From positions 1 to 64,000 of the forward strand of contig JABANN010000086.1 in the NCBI GenBank assembly GCA_013115125.1: a stretch of 64,000 nucleotides of DNA. The letters run 5' to 3'. The notes beneath the pieces were generated by a model that saw nothing but the letters and a program-made list of their open reading frames with translations, searched no databases and had not been told where the DNA came from. Below, in pieces: positions 46,577-57,486 of the stretch (position 1 is the first letter of the stretch; each line of letters opens with the position of its first letter). This DNA comes from Perkinsus olseni. Its lineage: Eukaryota; Perkinsozoa; Perkinsida. The translations under genes and the position numbers were made by a program.

Positions 46577-47940
46577 TCACCATTTGTTACTCAATTTGTA
46601 TCCCTTAAGATAGGACGGCCATCCACATGCCATGGCGTGAATCAGCACAACGGCCTTGCGCTCCTTCACCAACCCAGAGGCCTCATCGTCCCACTCCAAA
46701 CCGAACTCTCGAGTTTTCTGCGGCTGGTCGAGGCTTATCACTCTGGCATAGGCCTGCAGCTGTAGCGCCCCGAGAGTCTCGGACGTATACGCGTCGGCGC
46801 GAGCGACTACTCTGTTTATCGCGGCGATGTCAATTGGGGCCAGCCTGTCACCGGGAAAAACGCGTTACTTCAAGACGGTGAACTCAGAAGAATCAAACGC
46901 CCTCACCTGCCAGCTTCAGTCCCTTCATTGTCTTGATATAACGAGAAAATCCTGAACCCCTGATTGCCCCCCGTGTGGACCAGGTCCACTCTAATGCACG
47001 GTTTGCCCTGATCAACAACGTCATGGCCCCGTCATCCAGCCCAGTACTGCTCACGTTACATGCTCACTGTGGGTGAAAATGTGGTACCGAGACCATAGGC
47101 TAGTGGTCTTGAAGCACTCCCCCGCAGAAGGTAAAGCGGCGTGAGACGCTACGAGTGCATCCTGAGCGTTGTTGTGAAGTCCGTATGCAACCATGAGCGG
47201 AGCGTAGGCCGCCGGCTCTTCAGTTAAGTATTCTCGTATCCTTTGATACGGCCCAATCCTCCTGGCTAGCCGCTCGCTCGGGTGTTCGGCAAAATAGGTC
47301 GCCCAGGACTGTATCGCGGCCGAGTCGCTAGTGACAGAGGGAGGAGTGGGGAGCTGGCGTGCTATCTCTTCTAGGTACACGTAGTGAGTAGCAGTGTGGT
47401 GCTCTTTGTTGGAGGTCAAGAACATCCTGAAAGTGGCAGGCATGCGAGTTGACGGGGTCGTTCAATCGACCAATTTTGACACTCCGAATCGATTCTGGAA
47501 CCACACCGTGCAGGTAAAAATCAGCTACAGAATTGATTCTGAGTTTTATATGAAGCTCACTCTGTCATCATAAGCGTCGCGTAGTCCGGATGGACCTCCC
47601 CCGACTGCCTGGCGACTCCAACTGTCGCTGAGACCTGCCAAGCCGTTGACTGGGTAGGGGCTAGCGGGCACGTACCAGGCTTGTGAGGGCGGGGCTTGGG
47701 GATTCCTCTAATATCCTGTTCTCGCCTGAAAAATCCTCGAACGTCCAGGTACTCTCGCGGAGGTGCACGGGCCAGCCCCTGAGGGTGGATTTGAGAAGGT
47801 CCTGAGGGAGTAGAGTGTGGAGAAAACAGAATCGATGTTGACCGAGGGACCTGGGTGCTAGCCTGCGGACCGACGAGTTTGCTGCCTGTACGGCCAGCGA
47901 GGGTAGACACGGCAGGCAGTACAAACAGGCGACAACTCAT
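46577..47940 (-). CDS. Unrecognised protein with mitochondrial-like presequence (multi-exon)
   Basis: Proposed start Met 47940 (MSCRLFVLPAVSTLAGRTGS), basic and Ser/Ala-rich like a mitochondrial presequence. Following coding stretches are REYLDVRGFFRREQDIRG, GLSDSWSRQAVGGGPSGL (after a 42-nt intron), SVKIGRLNDPVNSHACHFQD, SWATYFAEHPSERLARRIGP, YGLHNNAQDALVASHAALPS, KPCIRVDLVHTGGNQGFRIF and RLAPIDIAAINRVVARADAY, ending at the stop 46577-46579. Joints near 47040-47100 are not resolved. No family is recognised. Confidence 0.45.
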
Positions 47941-48012
47941 GGAGGAAGCCAACTGCAACTGCGAAAAGGACCGTGGGTGTATTCCAAAGCAAGGAGACTT
48001 CGAGATTGGATA

Positions 48013-48063
48013 GGCGAAGTGTTCGGCAACAGTATCTCAGATACTGTTGCCGAACACTTTGCC
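48013..48063. repeat. Long near-perfect palindrome
   Basis: Arms of 20 nt (from AGTGTTCGGCAACAG, 48018-48037 and 48039-48058) are perfect around a single C; five more bases each side pair with one mismatch. It lies just upstream of the gene at 46577-47940. Confidence 0.95.
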
Positions 48064-51000
48064 AGATACTGTATCTGCCCTCCTCGACGAGAGTGACAAG
48101 TGGTGATGGACTGAGCACCATTACCATTGGGGCGAGGCCGTAGGCTCAGTAGGACAGTCGTCATAGTCAATGCCAATACTATGACTCAGACTACGTCTAT
48201 GACTCATAGACAATTTGACAGGGCGGGGCTCCCAGGGGGGTGGGGCTCCCAAGGGCCAAGGCGCCCACGTTCAACAGGCACTACCGCCGAGATGACTGGC
48301 AAGCTTCCGAGGGTACACGGCCAGAGGAAGCAGCCCGCTGTAGCCTCCCAGGTTTGAGTGAGGAAATGAAATGGGGTGCTCAATGGACTACTTCTATTGC
48401 TCAAGAGCGATCCCGGGAGTCGAGTATGGTAGAGCAGGTGCGATTGGTCGGCTTCAGGGGCGACCTTAAGTGAGGCGTTCCTTAAGGAAGGAGCTCCTGA
48501 GTTGTAGGGCCTCCGAAAATGGCCGGCGACGACGATGACGTGCAAATCTCGCCCGCCCGTCCTGGCCAGCACGCATGCGCGCAGTAACTTCTTACTACAC
48601 TTCTTGCGGGCCTTGGGAGAATACTTCCCTTCTCTTAGCATCACAAGTTGATGCACACACCAGTCCACGTTTTGTGAAGTTGTCGATACGCGTAATAGTG
48701 CGGGGAAAGGAAGGCAGCAGGCTCGGCTGTTGCGGCCGAAGCAACCTGTCTCGAGTGCAGCCTTTTGATGCCGGATGTACCGCGACGTAGAGCATCGCTA
48801 GAGTCGTTACCGGTCACGAAGAATGTACAGGAAAAGAAAAAAGGTAAAGCGTCTCGGCTCTGGTCAGTCCGGGCTTGAAACTCGACGCTAGAACGCGCGA
48901 ATACAAATACGATCGGAGGACGGGAGAGCAAGGGTTAGCGGGGAAATTCCAAAGCCATTTTGTCTTGACGCTAGCTTCGACGGCTTCTGAAGACACCACC
49001 GATACCTCCGTCATGGTTCTATATTTAACGTATTCCGTCATAGGTGACGTAGTGATATCTGCTAGAGGCACCAACAGGATTATTGACAGTGAGGAGATGA
49101 TCTCTGGTCCGCGCTGTCAGTGGAAGATTACGATCGGAATGACTGGCTTCTGCGTAGTCCGGGAATAGGCTCTTATCTTCTCAGGCAGTGGTAAGCGGAA
49201 ATCGAAGAAAGCTAGAGGAAAGGGTCGAAGCCGATCACAGTTGCAGGGTGATGCATGGTGTATGGCTATGAGTGATGGCCTAGGGCGTTCGGGGTCTGAG
49301 AAATACGATGGCCCAACTCTCTGACCTAGAACTAGGAAACTGTCACTGCTCTCTCACGGCTGCTATGGCAGTATCGCTGCGAGATTTAGGCCCGACGACG
49401 CTCACGTGGCCATTGAGTCCGAAGGTTAAGGAAGTTGAATTCGGAGGGAACATAACGCGACTCAAGTGATTCGGCTAGAGGACGTCTATGGGTGCACAAG
49501 GGGCGTTTCAGGGTCGCTGGCCAGCCTAGTGGGAACCTCCTCTTGGACTTCCTCAAGGAACAGCGCATAAAGCAGAGGTTCGCGCCACAGAGAAAGAACA
49601 GAACACAAGGCAGTTGGGGTGAGCTGCTCGCACAACTAGCCTTGGTGGACCCGGAAAGTTGGTGGCAGATAAGCTGCACCACGTGACTTTTTCGAAGGAC
49701 AACTCTGTCTATTCTTCCTACGTCCGAGAGTACTTCGACCGACCTAGGGTACCCAATGACACCTTCTACAACATGGTAGGGGACGGCACTAGCGAAACAA
49801 TCATCCGACCCGGGAGCATCTCCTTCTTAGTTGCTCTCGCAGCTCGGCTCAGCCAAGCCAAAACGACCCCGTCGGTCCGCGAGCCTGCCAAACATCCAGG
49901 CAGGCTCGGACCGAAGACATTCCGGGAGTGGTGGATCATTTCCGTGGCGACGGAAACCTCGGGAAGTCGGCTCGGGTTTACCCAAACTACCATCCCTGCA
50001 GCGTCGGTTCAATACGACCAACGAGCTCTTCAGAGTCCCTTATAAAGGTGCTACTCGTGAGCGTGAGCTAGGGACTGCACTGCGTGTGTTGTCAGACACT
50101 CTCTGGGTGTCAACAACAGAATCGCCGCGGAGGAAGTGGAATCCCCGAGGGCACGTAGTGGTGTCTAAGGACAACCATCTCGTCCATCCAGGACAGCGGG
50201 CCTACCTGGACAAGATGCTCCCGGGTAGGGAGTAGCCTGGCGTACCTGGCTGATCCACTGCTTCAGGCTGGGTGACGACCAGTGACAGCGTATGGCGGGG
50301 CCTGAGTGGTCCGCGCGAAGAGGAAAGTCGGACCGCAGCTGCCACATGCAATGCGTGAATTTACCACCACGAACGTGTTGCCCTTGGAAACAGAGCTCTT
50401 GAGTTCGTCAATACTGGCTCAGCGCCGACTCAGTCCAGCAGTGGGGATAACTCTGACTTCCAGAAAACAGAGAGGAAGGCCGACCGCACAGTTAGAGAGC
50501 TTCGGCCTTCCAGTTATCGAAGAGCCGCTTTGAGGACATGCCTGATGGGTCCCTACTTGAACAGCACGGAGTGTGCTCATGTTAATGGGGCGAATTCAAT
50601 ACTGAAGTGCCGGGCAAGGATAATGCCGAAGGTTTGGAGTCACGTAAGGGAGCCCTGCCGACGGTCGTCGGTGATACGAAAATTTCAGGAAATCGTGGAG
50701 GCACTGTACTCGCGGTGTCACGGTATCAGCGATGATTGTAGAAAGGGCTGCTGGAGGCACATGAAAGTAACCGTATAGCGTACACCGGAACCGAAGCTCC
50801 TCCTTGCAGGCCGTTGAACGAGACGCCAACCACAATCGGGGAGGCAAGCGTTTAGGTGGGAAAACGGAGGACCTCGATACCACTAAAAGCCAGGCTGAGA
50901 GTAATCTCCTCTGTAGAGTGCGATCTGTGGATGCCCTTACTGCGCCTCAGTCGACAGAGACCGTTGTCGAACGTGCCGCCGCTGTATCGAGTACGAACAG

Positions 51001-51899
51001 GAGCTACGCCATAAGAACCTCCACGTGAGCTATCCAGGCCTCCCTAGTAGCCCATTACGCTCAATCATAGGCCGAGATCGAGCAGGAAGCCGCCCGGCGA
51101 AAACACGGCAGTACCGTTCAGGGTGGTCTTACCGGTGTGAGAGCAGGAGCCTTCATTGGTAACGGCAACCTTCGCTCCGCTCATACTGCTGTACTGATTT
51201 TTGCTCAGCTCGGCGTCCTTCGTGCAACCCTCATGTCACCAGCTCTCCTATTATGGGCTCGTGCGCAGCCTTCGCCGCTCTCGCCCCGGCAGTGTTCTCT
51301 TCCAGTGATATCGTTCCGTGCCTTCCGGTTTCTACTGCCCTCCCTCAGATCCTAATGTGACACAGAGTGAGCTCCTCATCGCCAGCGCTGTTAAGTTGCA
51401 TTACGTCCTTCGAGGAATCAAACGACAGATCGGCAAAAGGCGGCAGCAGCTGATAGGGGTCTGTTTCTCTGACTAGCATGCCGTGAAGGATTGCGACACA
51501 CCGCAGGTTGTTGCGCCACAAGAAGACAAGCCGCAGGCGATACACTCGGAGCAGGAGAAGTACGCTGTTCTTGATAGAATGTTCCTGGGATTCTCCTCGG
51601 TCAGGCATGTTTGGTATGTTTCCTACGCGGCCTTCTGTCACATGCTGTACACAAGCGGTGTGAGTTGGATGACCACAGAGCAGATGAGAGGGGCATTCAA
51701 GTGCGAGGGTGGCCCATATTGCCATACTATCAACACCAGCTTACAATAAAAGAACTTACTTTACAATAGCTGGTGTATTCAATAACAGGCCTATCTATTG
51801 CTGTAGATATATAGGGGGTATAGAGGGATGTGATGGTGTCATTGTTTGCCGCCGCGATGACGACGATCTGAAAGCTGTTGGGATTTCTTCGTAAGGACT
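48064..51899. other. Poorly resolved region, possible plus-strand exons
   Basis: Stretches with coding character on the plus strand include LLLDFLKEQRIKQRFAPQ and GSWGELLAQLALVDPESWW (49530-49670), VYSSYVREYFDRPRVPNDTF (49706-49770), FNTTNELFRVPYKGAT (50009-50060), AEIEQEAARRKHGSTVQGG (51070-51125) and EDKPQAIHSEQEKYAVLDRM (51520-51580). I could not join them into a gene and no family is recognised. Confidence 0.3.
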
Positions 51900-51989
51900 T
51901 TCATGCCGTGCGTCCGAAGCGCTAGATATATCATTCAAGTACATAGTTACTTAGATATAGTGATCTCGCCTTCAATATTGGACGGCAGG

Positions 51990-52223
51990 GCTGGCAACCT
52001 CCTTTTCTGCATCAGGGGCGTCGATTTGAACCAGTCGGGTGCTGTCCATCTCACAGAGTTGGCGCAAGTCATCGCTGCTATGGACCACGACTGCAAGCAG
52101 CTTCTCAACGGCTCAGTTCCTTCCGATGAATTCCTGGAGAAGGCAAGCCTCTTTCACGTGGGAGCGTCTTCCCCTCCTTGCTTCTCTGTCAGGTTCTCGC
52201 GGCCAGTGAAACGGTCTCCTTGA
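51990..52223 (+). CDS. Exon with an EF-hand loop
   Basis: IRGVDLNQSGAVHLTELAQV holds a complete calcium-binding loop (D, N, S, then E at position 12). It may be the 3' part of an unresolved upstream gene, or an early exon of the channel gene downstream. Confidence 0.4.
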   Translation, partial: AGNLLFCIRGVDLNQSGAVHLTELAQVIAAMDHDCKQLLNGSVPSDEFLEKASLFHVGASSPPCFSVRFSRPVKRSP

Positions 52224-52785
52224 CACCACGGAGGAGTACCCCTGTGTCACGCCCCGTCACATTCGTCGAGCAAATAAGATCATTGAGAAATCATGAGTAG
52301 CCTTTCCGCCAACTAAATTGATCCATCCCGAGTGCTTCCGCACTTCCCGAGAGCGTACATGCCTGTGATTGTTGAGCTCAGTGTCACTTTGGGAACGCTC
52401 ATGAGCTAGCCACCAAAGGCCACTGTCAAAGTCGCGCAGGATCGAGCTGACACGATCCGTTTGACTGCCTTCGTGAGGGTGCAGACGTGCCGTTATGTAT
52501 TCGCATCCGAATGGTGGTGGTGATAGCGAGAACAGCGTGCCTAAGCTCATCACGCCCATCACATTCGTCCCGGCGATCTTCAATGAGCGATCAACGCCCG
52601 GAGAAGTCAGTTCATCATAATCAGCAACCCTGCCTTACCGAAATTATCAGGATTACCCGCACCAGCAGCAAAACCGACGTACCATGGACAGAGGCTACAG
52701 TCAAACGGGGAGGCGGAGGTCACTAGGAGTGAGAAATGCTTCGACGCTCGAACGTCGCAGACGACTGAAGCCCCGCTAGGAATAC

Positions 52786-55783
52786 GTGTATAGCGCGGAT
52801 GGAACCATAGTTGGGCACGATCGAAGCACCGAGCCACCTGCAGGCATCAGAGCATCAACACGTGAGCCTGATCGGAGCATCAAACCGGATGATGTGGCGC
52901 CAGGCGGGTCTTCCTCGAAGCGCGACAGCAGCAGTCGGGGAACCACACGCTCGAGTGAACGCTATCACTACGATAGGGAGGACATCCACGACTCAGCCGA
53001 GGATGACTCTGAGGCGCCTGTTGTGAGCTGGCACTGAAGCCTGGCATCGCTGTAGCCTCTCGACAGGTGAGAGAGCTCATGGCCGAGTACATCGACAAGC
53101 TGTACCACCAGAACTGGGCCTTTGCTTGGTTCCTTGAGATGACCCATTTAAGTGGGATAGCTCAGAGAGTGTAAATCAGGCGCACTCGAATCGTCATTGA
53201 TATCGAGGCCGCAGATACGTTGACAGAGTTCTCAAGAGCAGGTCAACCTACGAGCATCCCTACTTCCCACGGTAGGCCAAATTGGTATACCTGCCTCTCC
53301 CCATTCATAGTGCCAGACGACGGACTCTCCGACTGCTGTTGACCTGCGTTTCTCTCCTACAGGCTGAAGCTGTACATAGACAGCCCGTCGCACGAACGAA
53401 TGATGGCCTGGATAGTTATCGTCCACTGTATTTTCCTAGGGATGCAGTTCAGCACGGACAAGACGGAACAAAACGAGGAACTGTGAGAGCGACTGCTCGG
53501 GCCTTGGCTGACCGCGGCCGCATCGTCTTGTACTCTCTGGGGCCCGCTGTCTCCTCCTGTTCGGCTGACGGTCGAGAGCAAAGACGCTCATGCGTCCGCG
53601 GGCAAATCCAGGGAGTTAAACTTAGGCTGGCAAGCTTCACAACCCTCGAGCAGTTCTTTGCAGTGTTCTTCATTTTCGATATTTCACTGAGGCTGCTGTG
53701 TAAGTCTGTCTTGCTCACCGCTCGTCCAACATCCTCTCTGATTGTGCCAGGTTACGGACATCTTTACCTTCTCTACAGCAAATGGTTCTCGGCAGAGGCT
53801 GTACTGGTAAGAACTATTCCTGGCCGATCCCGTTCCCGAGGCCGTCCCCGTCCGAGTGACTGAGTAACATTATTCTCAGATTGTTCTCTACGCCCTCGCC
53901 GTGTGGTCGGACTCCACCTCGAAGACGCACGACCTCTTCCGCGTTTTACAGTCATTCCGTAAGTCGTGGTGAGAATGGACTTTCGCTTGGCTTGGTGAGC
54001 AGGGCCTATTCAACAGGCTAAGCTCATCCCCCATAGCGGGGCTCACCCGTGCTAGTCTAACTAAGCCGTACTGTCGGCGTTGGACTGCAAACTCAAATAC
54101 ACATGAACCTTCAGCCGCTCATCCACTATCATGCACGCCATTTCCGTCTTATCATTGGCAGGTATAATACGGCTAATACGTGTCATCAGAGCGGTCCGAG
54201 TCTTACCATTCTTCCGAGTCGTGTGGAATATGGTCAGAGGCCTGGCGTCATCAGCAAGAACTCTCTTCTGGACGTGAGGCATTCCAGCTGCAACATACTT
54301 TCCGTGTTACATTGTTCGAGGAGCCTCGTTATGATAGGTACGTTTTGATAGCGTCGGTGTTGTTTATATTCTCCATCTTCGCCGTGGAGATCATCGCCCG
54401 GATGGAAGTCTTCAAGTGAGGACCGCGGCAGCAGGTTTTGCCCCTGTTCCTCTCTCTCTAAGCTGTGTCCATGTGGACCTGCTTGTCGTAACCATTCAGG
54501 GGTGATGCAGCAGTTCAAGAACACTTTGGAAGCGTCTCGCGTGCCATGTTCACCCTATTCCAGGTCATGACCCTCGACTCCTGGGCAGCCATCGCACGGT
54601 GAGTCTGGGATAACGCTGATGGTCATGAATTATTGATAGCAATTATTATCATCACTTTCCCCAGTACTGCAAGTGTTATTGTGATTCTCACTGCCTATCA
54701 GGCCCATGCAAGCCAAGGCGCCTGGTACCGTGACTATCTTCTTCGTGGCGGTGATACTGGTGAGGACGCTGTGGCGACTTTCGAGGTCGAATGTGCCGCT
54801 GATGACGATGCAGCCCTCTTGCGGCCAGCGCCAGATTTCTCTAATTCAGTGCGTGGTGATGGTTCTAATGAACCTTATTACTGCTGTGATCGTTGAGAAC
54901 GCTTTCTCTATTGCGAAGGCTGATGCCGAGGAGCAAGCCAAGATACGAGAACGAGAGAAGCAGAATGATGTAGCAATGGATGTATCCCCTCTGAGCCGTC
55001 CTTGCGGTACATCATCGGAGCCGGGCTCCTGCTGCTGGCGAGGGAATGATGCTGCTGTTCTTTCCATTGCACCCAGCCTGGCTTGTTCCCTTAGATTACC
55101 AGCCTAGCGAAGTTGTTCAAGGAGCTGGATGCTGATGGAAGCGGAGAGCTGTCCTTCGATGAGTTTCACGAGGCTGTCCTGTACAACAAAACCGTTCAAA
55201 ACAAGCTCAAGGTGGATTCCGCTTCTTTCCGCTCGCTACTCCCACAGCTGTCTAAGAATTTGGTCAACCCCAACGGGGAACAACGGGGAGACGCCACTTT
55301 TGCTGGGCAGCTCGGGTTGCCCGAGTCTTAGTCCTTTGCCAGGTCCTGGACCTTGAGCCAGATGAGATGGAAGAACTCTGGACGATCCTTGATGTTAGCG
55401 GTGATGGCAGCCTCACTGTTGAGGAGTTCTCCAATGGGCTGAGACGTGTTAAGTCGGCCATACAGTAGGCCGCAGTTCTCTCTACGGTTTACAGCTGCTA
55501 CGCTTGGCAGGAGCAAAGATCTGATGGAGAATGTTAAGCGAGTTTCAGTTCTGATGAGGAAGATCAAGATCGTATCGATGCAGAAGAGAATCCTACCATA
55601 TCGGTGCTGGTCTTTTTCTGTTAGGCACGCGGCAAACTCCGCAATGTTCAGAAGAAAACAATCGATCTCGAGGAACGAGTAGGCCAAAGGACTTCAGAGG
55701 CCCGAGGAGTCCGCTGTTCGAACCAGTGTTTCAAACCGCTTTTCAGGCAGCAGGAGCTCATGCTGTTGTTGGAAAGGTGGTGA
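52786..55783 (+). CDS. Single-domain voltage-gated cation channel with C-terminal EF-hands
   Basis: N-terminal cytosolic part with a Ser/Arg/Asp-rich segment (52786-53034). S1 region LKLYIDSPSHERMMAWIVIV and HCIFLGMQ near 53363-53440; S2-like LEQFFAVFFIFDISLRLL near 53650. S3-S4: VLQSFR joins across a 203-nt intron (53959-54161) to IIRLIRVIRAVRVLPFFRVV, with Arg at every third place from 54170. S5 is LLIASVLFIFSIFAVEIIAR region (54340-54410). The pore has LFQVMTLDSWAAIA; the TLDSW filter (54570-54584) is close to NaChBac TLESW and CatSper TxDxW. S6 is CVVMVLMNLITAVIVENAF. Two EF-hand loops follow, DADGSGELSFDE (55127-55162) and DVSGDGSLTVEE (55391-55426), then a coiled-coil tail and a stop at 55781-55783. 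One six-helix domain only, so four subunits would be needed. The start is uncertain. Confidence 0.75.
54049..54105 (+). repeat. Dispersed ~57-nt element, copy 6, within the channel's S4 intron
   Basis: Reads GTGCTAGTCTAACTAAGCC, then GTACTGTCGGCGTTGGACTG, and CAAACTCAAATACACATG. It lies inside intron 53959-54161. Confidence 0.8.
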
Positions 55784-57378
55784 CCAAAGTTAATCGCTGT
55801 GCTCAAATAACCGAGGCTTGTCCACGGTGGAATGAGCTGCTTCCCCTGGAGATTAAGCGCCCCTCAGAGCAGAATGAAGAAGGCGGGGAAAACTCCGTAA
55901 GTAAATCAGATACACAACCGAGGTTTTTAGCTGCGCAGTAGCCTACTGCCAGTAGGTCTGACTACTGCAGGACTGTGTAGGCCCCGCGGCAGCTGCGTCA
56001 CTCACCCTATCGTTCATGTTAGTTGATCGGCTCGATGAACTGGCCTGACTCAGGAGCAGGCGTCAGGCCAGCTCATCGAACTGCAGGAGTCCTGCGTTAT
56101 CTTTCAGAATTCGAGCTCCGTTGCCACCGAGTGACGAAAGCAATGCCAAAATCGCTCGATTATTCCCTGACTGCCGACGCGTTGTCTCATGTTTCAAGAG
56201 AGGGTGTTGCGCACAACCAACAGTCGGTCTTGGCTTGTACGCCGATCTGAAAAGGGCTTACTGCTCATAACTTTTTTCAAGTAGTCACACACATCAAGAA
56301 CCATGCTGTGTAATCTTCAACTCTGGGCCCACCCGTCTTATCCTGATGAATGATTCAGCGTGAATCCAGGGTGCCCGATCGAATTCCTGAATGATGGCGG
56401 CGTTAGGCAGCGTGCGCGTATTGATGCGTGCGGATCGTTGCGTTACACAACTTGGGTGACATATCTTCCCTGCACAATGGTCGCTGCAACGTCCAAACAG
56501 ACAAAGTTACTGATACAGGCGCGACAAGGGCACTACATAGAGTTAGGGCGGATCATACTACTAGCATCACACTAACCTGAGGTGGCTGCTCAACTCTCAG
56601 GCCGTGAACGTCTTGCGGTGGGTGCGTAATAATGAGGTGAATTTGAAGTTCGAATTTTGAACCCTTGAATGTTGGGAGGCTGTTGCCAGTTGCAGGTTGT
56701 GGGATGCCGGGATGCCGCTACGCAGGAGAAGGTAAACTTTCACACACGGTGTGTGACACGCATACACCGGTGCTACCGCTGGCAGAGGTTTAGAGAGACT
56801 TGCTCGGGTAGAAATGCCCTGGATGACCCATACGATATGACTCACAAACTTTACAGTATATCGCCGGTTCTGGCTTAGAGTCTTGCCGATGTGCTCAGTT
56901 GGAAACTTTCTGCAGCGTTGGCATGCACTGAAATAAGACAGGTTGTCACGAAGCTTTCCTCAGGGGTGCATTCAACCAGAGAAGCTTCCTTTCCTTCTGG
57001 CAGGATCCGCTTACACCTCCGAGGTGCGGCGTCTACGACCGTCACACGAGCCTCGCCCCAGTGGGCCACCACCAACATCATCTTCAGGGCTGAAAAAGTC
57101 CTCCAATCAAATTGATTTTCCCTACATCATGTAACTTTACTCGATGAGCCGGAAGACAATCAAGTCAGTGGCAGCAGGGTACAGCACGTACCGTCAGCAA
57201 GCGACACACGATGAATGTTCAGCACGCCAGAAATGGGAAACCACCTGTTCCTTGCTCTCTTGCTTTTTTCGAGCTCGAAAGAGCCTCTCTTCTATAGTTG
57301 GAATTCCACAGTAGGAGCGCTTAGAACACGGTGATTAGACCGCGCTGTAGCAGCTCCCTCTCGAAACAAGATACATCG
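55784..57378. other. Non-coding stretch with hairpins and repeat relics
   Basis: Holds a hairpin with 18-bp arms at 56032-56079 (TCGATGAACTGGCCTGAC, one mismatch), a nested inverted repeat around 55936-55970 with core CCTACTG-C-CAGTAGG, and a segment (56105-56370) related to 62875-63210. A minus-strand fragment at 56935-57095 is paralogous to 36835-36990. Confidence 0.55.
56935..57095 (-). pseudogene. Unknown coding fragment, paralogue of 36835-36990
   Basis: Reads MMLVVAHWGEARVTVVDAAP then KRILPEGKEASLVECTPEES. See the partner entry; flanking sequence TCATGTAAC/TTATGTAAT is also alike. Confidence 0.45.
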
Positions 57379-57433
57379 GTGCTAGTCTAACCAAGCCTGT
57401 CCTCCACGTTAGACTTGAGACTCGCACACACGC
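57379..57433 (+). repeat. Dispersed ~57-nt element, copy 7
   Basis: Reads GTGCTAGTCTAACCAAGCC, then CACGTTAGACTTGAGACTC and CACACACG. It lies just upstream of family copy E. Confidence 0.75.
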
Positions 57434-57486
57434 TGGAGCAGCACCTGTCAATAACTCCAAATCACTTGCCATGTAGTTCCTCGCCT

